Source of the DNA: Amycolatopsis sp. WAC 01376
Lineage (GTDB): Bacteria; Actinomycetota; Actinomycetes; Mycobacteriales; Pseudonocardiaceae
NCBI RefSeq assembly: GCF_003947415.1
Contig: NZ_QHKL01000001.1
Coordinates: 434,001 to 498,000 of the forward strand
Length of the DNA: 64,000 nt
Direction of reading: 5' to 3'
The notes under the pieces are model-generated. The model saw only the letters and a program-made list of their open reading frames with translations. It did no database searches and had not been told where the DNA came from. A program made the position numbers and the translations under genes. Below, one piece after another: positions 25,495-33,120 of the stretch; positions within the stretch are counted from its first letter, which is position 1, and the number at the start of each line of letters is the position of its first letter.

Positions 25495-25525
25495 CCAGGA
25501 GCGCCTGAGACCGAGGCACTCCTGG
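25495..25525 (+). promoter_or_regulatory. Conserved hairpin before GNAT gene 1 (attenuator stem 3)
   Basis: CCAGGAG-C-GCCT / AGGC-A-CTCCTGG around a 7-nt loop. The same stem, with changed loop bases, precedes the GNAT genes of cassettes 2 and 3. The Shine-Dalgarno AAGGAG (25526-25531) follows immediately, so the stem probably controls ribosome access. Confidence 0.65.
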
Positions 25526-25537
25526 AAGGAGTCTCCG

Positions 25538-26329
25538 ATCAACACGAAGCCTTTGACATCCGGCCTGAGCGAGAACGCGGTGGTGATCACGCGCGTCGCG
25601 GACAGGCATTGGCACGCACTCGACGACGACAGGGTGGTCGGCCGCGGATATGCGGAGCACCGGCCCGACGGCCGTTTGTTCGTTTGCGTCGACGCCTGGC
25701 GCGAGGCCACGTTCGACCGGCTCGCCGAGGCGATGGTGGCCGAACTGCCGGAGCCGCTGTACACGGTGGTCGACGAAGCCGACGTCGAGCTGACGGCCTG
25801 CTGGCGACGAGCCGGTTTCACGATCCGGCGCCGCGAGTGGGAATACGCCGTGCCGACCGACCCGCGGACCACGGGACTCGAAGAAACCCTGCCACCTTCC
25901 GGGGTGACGATCGTGCCTGCAGGCCAGGCGGACGAGGGTCTGCTGCGGGCGGTGGACCGCGCGATCCGTGACGAAGTCGAGGCGACCGCCGGGTGGCAGT
26001 CGATGCCTGCCGAAGTGATCCCCCGCCCCGACGGCGACACCATCATCGACCCGTCGAAGTACGCGGTCGCCGCGACACCGGACCGCTACCTCGGCCTGAT
26101 CCGCGTAGTGACGGTGAACCGGCCGCGCATCGGACTGCTCGCGGTCCGCACCGTCGAGCAGCGCCGCGGCATCGCGCGTGCGCTGCTGGCCCACGCGCTC
26201 GGGACGCTGCACCGCGCCGGATTCGCCGAAGCCTTTGCCGAAGTCCAAGAGCCCAATCACGCGGCCTCTGCCCTGTTCGAAGGCATCGGCGCCCGGCCGA
26301 TGAACAGCAACCTGGAGCTGGTGCGATGA
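25538..26329 (+). CDS. Double-GNAT acetyltransferase, cassette 1 (probable AUC start)
   Basis: A 263-residue protein. The N-terminal half (to ~115) is a degenerate GNAT-like domain ([20 protein letters not shown]). The C-terminal half carries the acetyl-CoA pocket motif [20 protein letters not shown] (R/Q-x-x-G-x-A) and the E-x-N-x-A helix [15 protein letters not shown]. The start is placed at ATC 25538: an AAGGAG sits 6 nt upstream, and INTKPL aligns exactly with MNTKPL of cassette 2. The first conventional start, TTG 25553, has no ribosome site. The stop overlaps the IF-1 start (ATGA). The target is unknown; a ribosome- or antibiotic-directed acetylation is possible (inference). Confidence 0.82.
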   Translation: MNTKPLTSGLSENAVVITRVADRHWHALDDDRVVGRGYAEHRPDGRLFVCVDAWREATFDRLAEAMVAELPEPLYTVVDEADVELTACWRRAGFTIRRREWEYAVPTDPRTTGLEETLPPSGVTIVPAGQADEGLLRAVDRAIRDEVEATAGWQSMPAEVIPRPDGDTIIDPSKYAVAATPDRYLGLIRVVTVNRPRIGLLAVRTVEQRRGIARALLAHALGTLHRAGFAEAFAEVQEPNHAASALFEGIGARPMNSNLELVR

Positions 26330-26547
26330 AGACTAGAAAAGGCATCGAAGTCGAGGGCAAGGTCGTCGAGGCCCTGCGTGCCGGCATGTTCACCGTGGAG
26401 CTCGACAACGGCCACCGGGTGCTCGCGCACATCAGCGGCAAGATCCGCCAGAACTTCATCAAGATCTACCTGGAAGACCGGGTGCTGGTGGAGCTCACGC
26501 CGTACGACCTGTCGCGCGGCCGGATCGTCTTCCGGTACCGCAACTAG
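26326..26547 (+). CDS. infA: Translation initiation factor IF-1 paralogue, cassette 1
   Basis: 73 residues, the full IF-1 length, an S1/OB-fold protein: [20 protein letters not shown], then [20 protein letters not shown], then [21 protein letters not shown]-1 binds the 30S A-site and with IF-2 and IF-3 sets initiation fidelity. The canonical infA normally sits next to rpmJ in the ribosomal operon; this copy is instead coupled to a GNAT gene by a 4-nt overlap. It is very similar to the cassette 2 copy, and both diverge from the more canonical cassette 3 copy (FIKIY/NYIKIY against HYIKIL). Confidence 0.93.
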   Translation: MKTRKGIEVEGKVVEALRAGMFTVELDNGHRVLAHISGKIRQNFIKIYLEDRVLVELTPYDLSRGRIVFRYRN

Positions 26548-26559
26548 CGGCTGGTCGTG

Positions 26560-26642
26560 CAGGAAGGCGTGACTCGCGTGCTTGGGGACGTAACTCGCGT
26601 GTCTGGATGCCGCACTCGGGTGTGCGGAGTCTGGACACGCGA
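26560..26642. repeat. 21-bp CTCGCGTG repeat, locus 2
   Basis: GACTCGCGTGCTTGGGGACGT and GTAACTCGCGTGTCTGGATGC follow directly, then an inverted half (GTCTGGACACGCGAGTT). It is the same element as at 22120-22212, placed just after the IF-1 gene of cassette 1. Confidence 0.7.
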
Positions 26643-26671
26643 GTTCCGTCTCACCTGTTCGGCCGGCGCTG

Positions 26672-26905
26672 CTATTCGGCGATGTCGTCGCGCAGCCACA
26701 GACCGTCGATGTCCACCTCGATACACGGAGAGAAAAGGACCCTCTGGTGCAGGTCGACATCCGGGGGAACCGACATGGTGAACAGGTAGAACTCCGCGGG
26801 CAAGGCGCAGCTTGCGAATTGTGCCGCCGGATACGGGGAATTCGAGCCGAGCATTGCGGTGATCCTGACCCACCGACGAAGAATGCCTCTGAGACGGAAG
26901 CCCAT
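26672..26905 (-). CDS. Small hypothetical protein
   Basis: A 77-residue frame with a good ribosome site (GAAGGA, 6 nt before ATG 26905). Its sequence ends in VDIDGLWLRDDIAE. No family is recognised, and coding potential is only moderately convincing. It would be a one-gene unit on the minus strand in an otherwise gene-poor stretch (26548-27679). Confidence 0.35.
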   Translation of the reverse strand: MGFRLRGILRRWVRITAMLGSNSPYPAAQFASCALPAEFYLFTMSVPPDVDLHQRVLFSPCIEVDIDGLWLRDDIAE

Positions 26906-27238
26906 TACTTTCCTTCGTTTTTCGGAGACCAGAAAAGTCTGGCCCCCACCACCGCGACCCTTCAGGTCACCCGGATGGACAATCGAGAGCTCATCGAGAA
27001 CCGATGCGCGTCCCCGGTCCGGATCGGACAGGCCTCACTCACGCTCCGGAGGAGCGATCACCTTCAGCCCACCGCGGCCACCTCGTCGCCGTCCGGCACC
27101 GCGACGATGTCACCGGCTCGTCCCACGACGAACCTCCCGCCCCCGTCCCCGAGAAGTTCCGAGGATCGGTCCACCAGCGGCAACGCGGACATAGGCCACC
27201 TCTCGAAGTGCCGATGCGGACAGCGCCGACCTTGACCA

Positions 27239-27454
27239 TCATCGTGCCCATCCCGCCGCACCGACGGCAACTACCCAGCCTGACAGTGTCCGGCTCCTGT
27301 CTCGCCGCGGTCCGCTGAGCCAGGTATGCCCGAGCCCTCCGGGGAACCGACAATTCGGACAGAACCAGTCAGTTTTTCCGCATTCTCGGCATTCGACCAG
27401 TTGGCGGTTTCGACGACGAAAGGCCAATGACTCGCGGGCGCCCATCGGGCGCAC
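27239..27454 (-). CDS. Possible small zinc-ribbon protein (uncertain, maybe frameshifted)
   Basis: A frame with two Cys-x-x-Cys knuckles (CRECGKTDWFCPNC). Overlapping it in another frame (27039-27353) is a second pair of knuckles (CRRCGGMGT and CPRCR). A single frameshift near 27345 would join them into one four-knuckle protein, so this could be a decayed gene. GGAG lies upstream of the internal ATG at 27445. No family is assigned. Confidence 0.3.
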   Translation of the reverse strand: MRPMGARESLAFRRRNRQLVECRECGKTDWFCPNCRFPGGLGHTWLSGPRRDRSRTLSGWVVAVGAAGWAR

Positions 27455-27505
27455 TCCGGCAGCGCTGGCGGAAAATCATAGCCCCCAGGACTACTCCGTG
27501 TGACC

Positions 27506-27533
27506 TTGACATAGCGCAGCGATCAGGTATCGT
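27506..27533 (+). promoter_or_regulatory. Sigma70-like promoter of the LuxR regulator gene
   Basis: A consensus TTGACA (27506-27511), a 16-nt spacer and TATCGT (27528-27533). The ~145-nt leader that follows is unusually AT-rich for the window and contains a hairpin (CAATCTCT at 27586-27593 with AGAGATTG at 27603-27610). Confidence 0.6.
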
Positions 27534-27679
27534 CGGCCAGGTCTGGGGTGCTCATAGAAACTGGGGTAAGTATAGCAATTTGACACAATCTCTCCGCCGA
27601 AGAGAGATTGGGCTTAAATCGTGCTGTCCAAAGTTCGAGTCGCGCTCTTCACCGTAAATGTACTTGGAGACTTCCTTAA

Positions 27680-28993
27680 ATGTGCATGGAAACTTCGGGG
27701 GTTCGATTGGGCATTCTGGGACTAAACGCGTCAATTCTCTCCTCTCACGACTGCATCAATCTCGAAATCCTGCACACAGCCGGTTCGGTCTGGCTCGAGG
27801 GCGACGTCGTCTCCGCCATCTCCCTGGCCGAGGCCGCGGCGACGGCCAGATGCCGTCGGGGCAGCGAGCACTGCACGGCGCTGGCGAGCCTTCAACTCGC
27901 GCTGCTGCTGACCAACCTCCGGTGCATCGACGAAGCCAAGCGCGCGGTCCGCCAAGCAACCGAGGTGGTCGACGACCCTGCCATCGACGCGGTTACGGCG
28001 CTGGTCAGAGCCAAGATCGCACTCTGCGAAGGCGACATCGACGGGGCGGGCAAGCTGTGTGACGCCGGCATGGTCGTGGCGAACGACCCGCGTCTCGCGT
28101 CGTGGGCCTCGATCGGGAACACGGTCCGCGCGATCGCCGCGATGCGGCGTGGCGAACTCGCCGCGATGATCCATCATGCCAACCAGCTCAAGGATGACGT
28201 GCTGTTCGGCAGGGACGTGCTTTTCGGCAGGCGGGACACCTTTCCTTGGGACTCGCCCGCCTGGCTCGTCGTCCAGATCCTCGAGGCGGAGAAGGGCTGG
28301 GAAGTCGCCGTACCGCTCGCCCGAGGGCTCTTCGAATCCGAATCGTCGGCCCGTGGTCTCCTGCTGTCCGAGCCCGCGGCGGCGTCGTTCCTCGTCCGGA
28401 TCCTGCTGCGAGCGGGCGACCGGGAATCCGCCCAGCGCGGCCGTCGTTGCGCGGCGGCGCTCTCCGCGGACAATCCGGACATCCGCGCCATCACGGCCGC
28501 CGCCCTGCACCTCGACGCGCTGGTCGAGGAGGACGTCAGCCTGCTTCAACAAGCGGCCACCGCCAGCCGCGACGCGTGGACCCGCGCCTCGATGAACGAG
28601 GACATCGGCGATCTCCTGTCCGCGAACTACGGAGACTTCCGGCAGGCATGCACGCATTACGACACGGCCATGCACTCCTACGCGGACGCCGGCTCACCGC
28701 GCGACTCGTCCAGGGTCCGCAGCAAGTTGCGGCGCCACGACACGTCCAAGGCCGCGGCGAGATTCTGGCCGAGCAGCCGGATCCCCATGCTGACCGACAC
28801 CGAGTACGCGGTGGCCGAACTGGTGGCAGGCGGACTCACGAACGCCGAGGTCGCCGGCAAGATGTTCCTGTCTCGCCACACCGTCGCCTTCCATCTCCGC
28901 AAGATCTTCCAGAAGGTCGGGGCCAAGTCGCGCATCGAGCTCGCGGTCATGTGGAAGCAGCTGGTCGGGCAGGACATCACCACGTCGATGTGA
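27680..28993 (+). CDS. LuxR-type transcriptional regulator (RifZ-like candidate)
   Basis: A 437-residue regulator. The first ~350 residues are helical, TPR-like repeats (AEAAATARCRRGSEHCTALA, TEVVDDPAIDAVTALVRAKI). The C-terminal ~65 residues are a LuxR/GerE DNA-binding domain (LTDTEYAVAELVAGGLTNAE, then SRHTVAFHLRKIFQKVGAKS). No receiver domain or Walker motif is seen. It is the only cluster-type activator that is complete in the window and is a good candidate to bind the nine shared promoter boxes, which resemble RifZ sites. Start ATG 27680 follows a weak GGAG. Its own promoter has no such box, so it is not obviously autoregulated. Confidence 0.85.
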   Translation: MCMETSGVRLGILGLNASILSSHDCINLEILHTAGSVWLEGDVVSAISLAEAAATARCRRGSEHCTALASLQLALLLTNLRCIDEAKRAVRQATEVVDDPAIDAVTALVRAKIALCEGDIDGAGKLCDAGMVVANDPRLASWASIGNTVRAIAAMRRGELAAMIHHANQLKDDVLFGRDVLFGRRDTFPWDSPAWLVVQILEAEKGWEVAVPLARGLFESESSARGLLLSEPAAASFLVRILLRAGDRESAQRGRRCAAALSADNPDIRAITAAALHLDALVEEDVSLLQQAATASRDAWTRASMNEDIGDLLSANYGDFRQACTHYDTAMHSYADAGSPRDSSRVRSKLRRHDTSKAAARFWPSSRIPMLTDTEYAVAELVAGGLTNAEVAGKMFLSRHTVAFHLRKIFQKVGAKSRIELAVMWKQLVGQDITTSM

Positions 28994-29004
28994 GTCGTCG
29001 GCGC

Positions 29005-29330
29005 GGGTTCGCCGGCGGTGAGGTGAAGGGGCCCTTCGCCGCGTCCGATGCGGTGAAGGGCGCCTTCGCCCTTGGTCTGTGGTGCGAGCTCGTTCTCCTG
29101 GCAGTGAGGGCCTCCCTTCCTACCCTGAAGGTAGGGAAGGAGGCTTTCGCTACCGTCAGATGTGATCCCTGGTGACAGTGGTGACTCACGTGCCTGGATG
29201 CCGCACTCGCGAGTGCGGAGTCTGAACACGCGAGTTACGTCTCTAAACACGCGAGTGCGGTGTCGCGTCACCCGGCCCGCCGTCTCGCCCAAGACACGAC
29301 ACGTTTGCCTCACCCCTCAATAACCCGAAA
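29005..29330. repeat. Composite intergenic repeat island B
   Basis: This gap between the LuxR and NmrA-like genes has no gene. It contains a GTGAAGG/CCTTC element (29020-29075), then a CTACCCTGAAGGTAGGGAAGG hairpin-type unit with GCTTTCGCTACCGTCAG (29115-29165; also at 36440-36480 and 46195-46255). Three CTCGCGTG units in both orientations (29180-29265) and a TGTCGCGTCACCCGG end follow. Confidence 0.65.
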
Positions 29331-29380
29331 CGCCACCCACGACCAACCCGGCCACACCGCGTTCGCTCCTGGTGCGGCGG

Positions 29381-30196
29381 TCAGCTGAAGTCTTTGATGT
29401 GTTCCTCGGCCCACTGCCGGAACGAACGGGCCGGCGCCCCGGTGACCTCCTCGACCGCGGAGGTCACGGCACACGGAGCCTTCATGAGCTCGGTCATGGT
29501 ACGGACGAAGGATTCCGGCATCTTCGGTTCGGCGTCCTCGGGAGCCAGCTCGGCGACCTCGATCCGCCGCCCCAGCACCGCTCCGATCACCTCGATGCAT
29601 TCCTGTTGTGTCAAGGCCTCTGGCCCGGTCAGCCAGTACGCCTTCCCCTCGTGCCCGGCGCCGGTCAGTGCCCGGACCGCCACGTCGGCGATGTCGCGCT
29701 CGTGAATCGCCGCGGTGCGCAAGCGCGGGAACGGAATCCGCACCACCTCCTCCCCCGACCGGATCATCGGAGCGAAGCGGAGCTGCAGGGCGGCGAACGT
29801 GGTCGGGCGGAGGAAGGTCCACGCGATTCCCGACTTCCGCAGCGCCTCCTCCACGACCGAGTGCAGCTGCGCGCTCCGGCTGTGCCGGGCGGCGGGTTGC
29901 ACCACGGCAGAGGAGGACAGCAACACGACGTGTTCCACCCCCGCCGCCTTCGCCGCGCTGACGAACTCGGTGACGCCGTCCTGGTTGGCGTAGAGGAAGA
30001 CCTTCTTGACGCCCTCCAGGGCGGCCGGCAAGGTGTCCGGTTCGCTCAGGTCGAGGCGGACCATCTCGACGGCGTCCGATACCTCACCGGTTCGCGGTGT
30101 TCGACTGGTTCCCCGGACCGGCATTCCAGCGGACAGAAGTCCGTCCACGACGTGATTGCCCACATTGCCGTACGCACCGATGACAAGAACGGACAT
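29381..30196 (-). CDS. NmrA/NAD(P)H-binding reductase-like protein, copy 2
   Basis: A 271-residue paralogue of the gene at 21160-21960, identical along most of the Rossmann core (MSVLVIGAYGNVGNHVVDGL, VEHVVLLSSSAVVQP, TFLRPTTFAALQL). The ATG at 30196 is set by AGAGGAG five nt upstream and by alignment with copy 1. The region EVAELAPEDAEPKMPESF is five residues longer than in copy 1. The duplicated reductases, PhyH enzymes and GNAT/IF-1 cassettes suggest segmental duplication within the cluster. Confidence 0.85.
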   Translation of the reverse strand: MSVLVIGAYGNVGNHVVDGLLSAGMPVRGTSRTPRTGEVSDAVEMVRLDLSEPDTLPAALEGVKKVFLYANQDGVTEFVSAAKAAGVEHVVLLSSSAVVQPAARHSRSAQLHSVVEEALRKSGIAWTFLRPTTFAALQLRFAPMIRSGEEVVRIPFPRLRTAAIHERDIADVAVRALTGAGHEGKAYWLTGPEALTQQECIEVIGAVLGRRIEVAELAPEDAEPKMPESFVRTMTELMKAPCAVTSAVEEVTGAPARSFRQWAEEHIKDFS

Positions 30197-30255
30197 AGCT
30201 CCTCTAAGGGGGTAACGGATCACCATTCGGGCAAATCGCACCCGGGGTCGGCATC

Positions 30256-30300
30256 ATTCAACGACCTTGCCCTGGTACTGACCATCCCCCGCCTTGGTAA
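30256..30300 (-). promoter_or_regulatory. RifZ-like box with weak -10, promoter 4 (NmrA-like copy 2)
   Basis: Minus strand TTACC-N8-GGATG (30300-30283), the closest match to the RifZ half-site after the PKS promoter, followed at the standard 22-nt distance by TTGAAT (30261-30256). Confidence 0.55.
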
Positions 30301-30422
30301 AGCGGCCACGTACGCACCCAATGCCACTACCAACGTCGGGGATAGTGCGCGGCCGCGCGCCAGACCTACTGTCCGGAAAAGGGTTCGGGCAAAGAGTCCG
30401 GCGGCCAGCTTGGAGGACCCGG

Positions 30423-31553
30423 GTGAAGGACAACGAATCGGTCCTGTTGGAGGCCTACCAGCGGTTCCACCAGACGGGACCGGAGTGGGGCGGCCACCAT
30501 CTCAGCAACCACGGCCCCATGGCCGTGGAGGCCATGATCCGGCACGGACACGCCGGCTCCGTGCACCACTGGATCGACAACTACACGCAACGCCTGGAAG
30601 AACCACCACGCGGGATCGACCCCGTCACCGAAAACGACTGGCGAGAGGCACTCGGCGACCTGAAACGGGTAGCGGACTGGACCACCCTGTTCCACCGCGA
30701 GGTCACCGAACGTCCCTGGCGGGAAGTACTGGCGACGTGGTGGCCGCGGCTGGTACCCGGCATCGCCGGCGGTACGGCTCACGGCGCGATCCGAGTCGGG
30801 CACGTGGTCCACTCGATGCTGACGGCCGAAGCACGGGCAGGATCCGTCGACAGCATCGAAAACCCGTACGTGACCGAGCTCGCCGACGCACTGGGCTACT
30901 GGGCCGCGTGCTGGACACCGGTGACGGGCGACCCTTCCCGTCGGCTCGGGTCGCTACGCCCGGCCGACGCCCTTGCCAACGTGCCGACCGTCGCCGACCA
31001 GCAGAAAGGCGTCCCCTACCGGCTCAGCCAGCTCCCGACCACCGACGGCTGGCAATCGGCACTGGGCGCGCTGCGGACCGTGGACGATCCCGAGCAGGTA
31101 CCCGCGTTGCTGTCCCAGCTGATCGACGCCACGGTGTTCCGCTACCTGGACTACGGCCACGGTCACGCGGTCATGCTTGTCCACGCCTCGACGGCACCCA
31201 CCGCGGTCCTCCGCGTGCTACCCGCCCTGCCGCGCAGGCTGTGGGTTCCCAGCCTGGACGCCGCCTGGCAGGCGACCGCGGCCCTCACCGCCGCGTGCAC
31301 CCCCCAGCTCGCCGCCGACCGGGCGGATCTCACCGTCCACACCAACGGCGTCGCGACGACCGAGGACGCCATGGCACTGGCGGTCGACCAGGGAGACGAA
31401 CACGTCATCAAATTCGCCGACACAGCCGTGGAAACCTTCACTCGCACCGGGAACAAGGACGCGCTCGCGGCCGCGAGCCGATGCGCGGAACTCATCACTC
31501 TCACGGAGGCCGCAGGACGTGCACGATTCGATGGCCGTGGACCCACCAGCTGA
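30423..31553 (+). CDS. Questin oxidase-like protein (AflY family)
   Basis: A 376-residue protein of the questin-oxidase family (PF14027-type). It shows the family's opening (LLEAYQRFHQTGPEWGGHHL, SNHGPMAVEAMIRHGHAGSV) and the conserved His-rich positions (WIDNYTQRLEEPPRG, HGAIRVGHVVHSM, GHGHAVMLVHA). Fungal relatives perform Baeyer-Villiger-like ring opening of anthraquinones. Bacterial ones are cofactor-poorly-defined oxygenases in polyketide clusters. GTG 30423 has GGAGG 6 nt upstream. A tailoring oxidation of the ansamycin or aryl unit is possible (inference). Confidence 0.82.
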   Translation: MKDNESVLLEAYQRFHQTGPEWGGHHLSNHGPMAVEAMIRHGHAGSVHHWIDNYTQRLEEPPRGIDPVTENDWREALGDLKRVADWTTLFHREVTERPWREVLATWWPRLVPGIAGGTAHGAIRVGHVVHSMLTAEARAGSVDSIENPYVTELADALGYWAACWTPVTGDPSRRLGSLRPADALANVPTVADQQKGVPYRLSQLPTTDGWQSALGALRTVDDPEQVPALLSQLIDATVFRYLDYGHGHAVMLVHASTAPTAVLRVLPALPRRLWVPSLDAAWQATAALTAACTPQLAADRADLTVHTNGVATTEDAMALAVDQGDEHVIKFADTAVETFTRTGNKDALAAASRCAELITLTEAAGRARFDGRGPTS

Positions 31554-31639
31554 CCGCCCCGGCTCCCCGGTGCCCGCGCTTCCGGCCACTGGGGGAAGTG
31601 CCACCGATCGGGACGGTCTTTTAGCGGCTTCTTATGCCG

Positions 31640-31745
31640 CGATGTGGTGTTTCAGGTATTCGGTGTGGACTTCGCGGGTCCCGAAGCCGAGTCCTGAGTG
31701 AAGAACCGCTGATCAAAGAAGGCTTCACCGCATTTCGGCACTAGT
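31640..31745 (-). pseudogene. Possible transposase 3' remnant
   Basis: On the minus strand a frame reads SGLGFGTREVHTEYLKHHIAA and then stops near 31637. This resembles the C-terminal end of IS3/IS481-like integrases (…LGYRTPxEVHTEYL). It is closed by an upstream stop and is only ~25 codons long. No terminal repeats are seen. The remaining gap 31554-31848 has nothing else recognisable. Confidence 0.3.
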
Positions 31746-31848
31746 TCGCGTCAGGGCGAACGCGTTGTCCCGACAGACTCCAGTGCGGCCGACGGACCAC
31801 TGGGTGCCGAGTGTCCACTGTCCGGAAAGCGCGGGTATCTCAAATGAT

Positions 31849-31878
31849 TTGCGCGAGGCGGTCGCCCACTGCTAGGTT
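31849..31878 (+). promoter_or_regulatory. Promoter of GNAT/IF-1 cassette 2
   Basis: TTGCGC (31849-31854), 18 nt, TAGGTT (31873-31878). It has the same spacing and position relative to the leader ORF as in cassette 1. Confidence 0.6.
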
Positions 31879-31915
31879 CATGGCGACCGTGAATTCGTGC
31901 GAGGAGGTGAGTCCC

Positions 31916-31969
31916 GTGAACGCAATCACCCATGGGTGCTCCCTCAGCCTCTCACGGTCCGGCGGCTGA
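31916..31969 (+). CDS. Leader peptide of GNAT/IF-1 cassette 2 (17 residues)
   Basis: A GTG-initiated frame (MNAITHGCSLSLSRSGG) after GAGGAGG. It differs from the cassette 1 leader at three residues. A perfect palindrome CACCCATGGGTG lies inside. Stems CCGTGA/TCACGG and GGCGGC/GTCGCC flank it as in cassette 1. Confidence 0.6.
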   Translation: MNAITHGCSLSLSRSGG

Positions 31970-31981
31970 CTTTCGGTGTCG

Positions 31982-32012
31982 CCAGGAGCGCCTGAGATCA
32001 AGGCCCTCCTGG
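31982..32012 (+). promoter_or_regulatory. Conserved hairpin before GNAT gene 2
   Basis: CCAGGAG-C-GCCT / AGGC-C-CTCCTGG with loop GAGATCA. The Shine-Dalgarno AAGGAA follows directly, before ATG 32025. It is equivalent to 25495-25525. Confidence 0.65.
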
Positions 32013-32024
32013 AAGGAAACTCCG

Positions 32025-32822
32025 ATGAATACAAAGCCTCTCACCACCAGCTTGAACGAGAACGCGGTGACCATCACCCGCGTCGCGGACAATCAATGGC
32101 ACGCACTGGACGACAACCGGACGGTCGGCCGCACCTATGCGGAACACCGGCCCGACGGACGCTTGTTCGTCAGCATCGACGCCTGGCACGACACCATCTT
32201 CGACCGGCTGGCGGAAGCGATGCTGGCCGAACTGCCGGCACCGCTGTACACGGTGGTCGACGAAGCCGACGCCGAACTCACAGCCTGCTGGCAACGCGCC
32301 GGTTTCACGATCCGGCGCCGCGAGTTCGAATACACCGTGCCGACCGACCCGCAGGCCACCGGACTCGAGCAGACCCTGCCGCCTTCCGGGGTGACGATCG
32401 TGCCCGCCGACCAGGCCGACGAAAGCCTGCTGCGGGCGGCGGACCGCGCGATCCGTGAAGAAGTCGACGCGGCCGGCGGGTGGTGGCAGACCATGCCCGC
32501 GGAACTGATCTCCCGCCCCGAAGACGAGGACACCAGCACCGGCCCCTCGACCTACGCGGTCGCCGCGACACCGGACCGCTACCTTGGCCTGATCCGCGTG
32601 GAAACAGTGCACCACCCGCGCATCGCGCTGGTCGCGGTCCGGGCAGGCGAGCAACGTCGCGGCATCGCACGGGCACTACTCGCCCACGCACTCGGGACAC
32701 TTCGCCGCGACGGGCACTCCACCGCCTGGGCCGAAGTCCACGAGACCAACCACGCGGCCTCGGCACTGTTCAAAAGCGTCGGCGCCCAGCCGGTGGGCAG
32801 CAACCTGGAGCTGGTCCGATGA
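32025..32822 (+). CDS. Double-GNAT acetyltransferase, cassette 2 (ATG start)
   Basis: A 265-residue paralogue of the cassette 1 enzyme, similar over its whole length. It has the acetyl-CoA motif [20 protein letters not shown] and helix [15 protein letters not shown], and an N-terminal GNAT-like half beginning [20 protein letters not shown]. Here the initiation codon is the normal ATG, which fixes the start of the AUC and AUU copies by alignment. The stop overlaps the IF-1 ATG (ATGA), indicating translational coupling. Target unknown. Confidence 0.88.
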   Translation: MNTKPLTTSLNENAVTITRVADNQWHALDDNRTVGRTYAEHRPDGRLFVSIDAWHDTIFDRLAEAMLAELPAPLYTVVDEADAELTACWQRAGFTIRRREFEYTVPTDPQATGLEQTLPPSGVTIVPADQADESLLRAADRAIREEVDAAGGWWQTMPAELISRPEDEDTSTGPSTYAVAATPDRYLGLIRVETVHHPRIALVAVRAGEQRRGIARALLAHALGTLRRDGHSTAWAEVHETNHAASALFKSVGAQPVGSNLELVR

Positions 32823-33043
32823 AGAAGAACAGGAACGGCATCGAGGTCGAAGGCAAGGTCGTCGAGGCCCTGCGGGCCGGCATGTTCACCGTCGAACTCG
32901 AGAACGGCCACCGGGTACTCACCCACATCAGCGGCAAGATCCGCCAGAACTACATCAAGATCTACCTCGAAGACCGGGTGCTGGTCGAATTGACACCCTA
33001 CGACCTCACCCGCGGCCGGATCACCTTCCGCTACCGCAACTGA
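32819..33043 (+). CDS. infA: Translation initiation factor IF-1 paralogue, cassette 2
   Basis: 74 residues with a complete S1/OB fold ([54 protein letters not shown]). Compared with cassette 1 there are only a handful of substitutions, plus one extra N-terminal residue (MKKNRNG against MKTRKG). The gene ends 3 nt before a strong bidirectional terminator. Confidence 0.93.
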   Translation: MKKNRNGIEVEGKVVEALRAGMFTVELENGHRVLTHISGKIRQNYIKIYLEDRVLVELTPYDLTRGRITFRYRN

Positions 33044-33045
33044 CA

Positions 33046-33094
33046 ACGACCCAGGCCCCGGTCACGATGTCTTCGTGACCGGGGCCTGGGTCGT
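33046..33094. terminator. Bidirectional terminator between IF-1 (cassette 2) and P450
   Basis: ACGACCCAGGCCCCGGTCAC and GTGACCGGGGCCTGGGTCGT form a 20-bp perfect stem with a 9-nt loop between converging genes. Confidence 0.85.
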
Positions 33095-33120
33095 CGGTTC
33101 GAGCGGTCGCGAACTTCCGC

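Noticed and set aside
26326..26547. Housekeeping infA of the strain
   Set aside because: None of the usual neighbours (rpmJ, rpsM, rpsK, rpoA, map) is present, and three copies occur, each tied to a GNAT gene.
27560..27650. tRNA-like segment (GTTCGAGTC near 27635)
   Set aside because: Only the T-loop-like string is present; no acceptor stem, anticodon arm or D-arm can be drawn around it.
29372..31624. 750-codon plus-strand frame covering the NmrA copy 2 and questin oxidase region
   Set aside because: It is antisense to one recognised gene and out of frame with the other, with no family resemblance.
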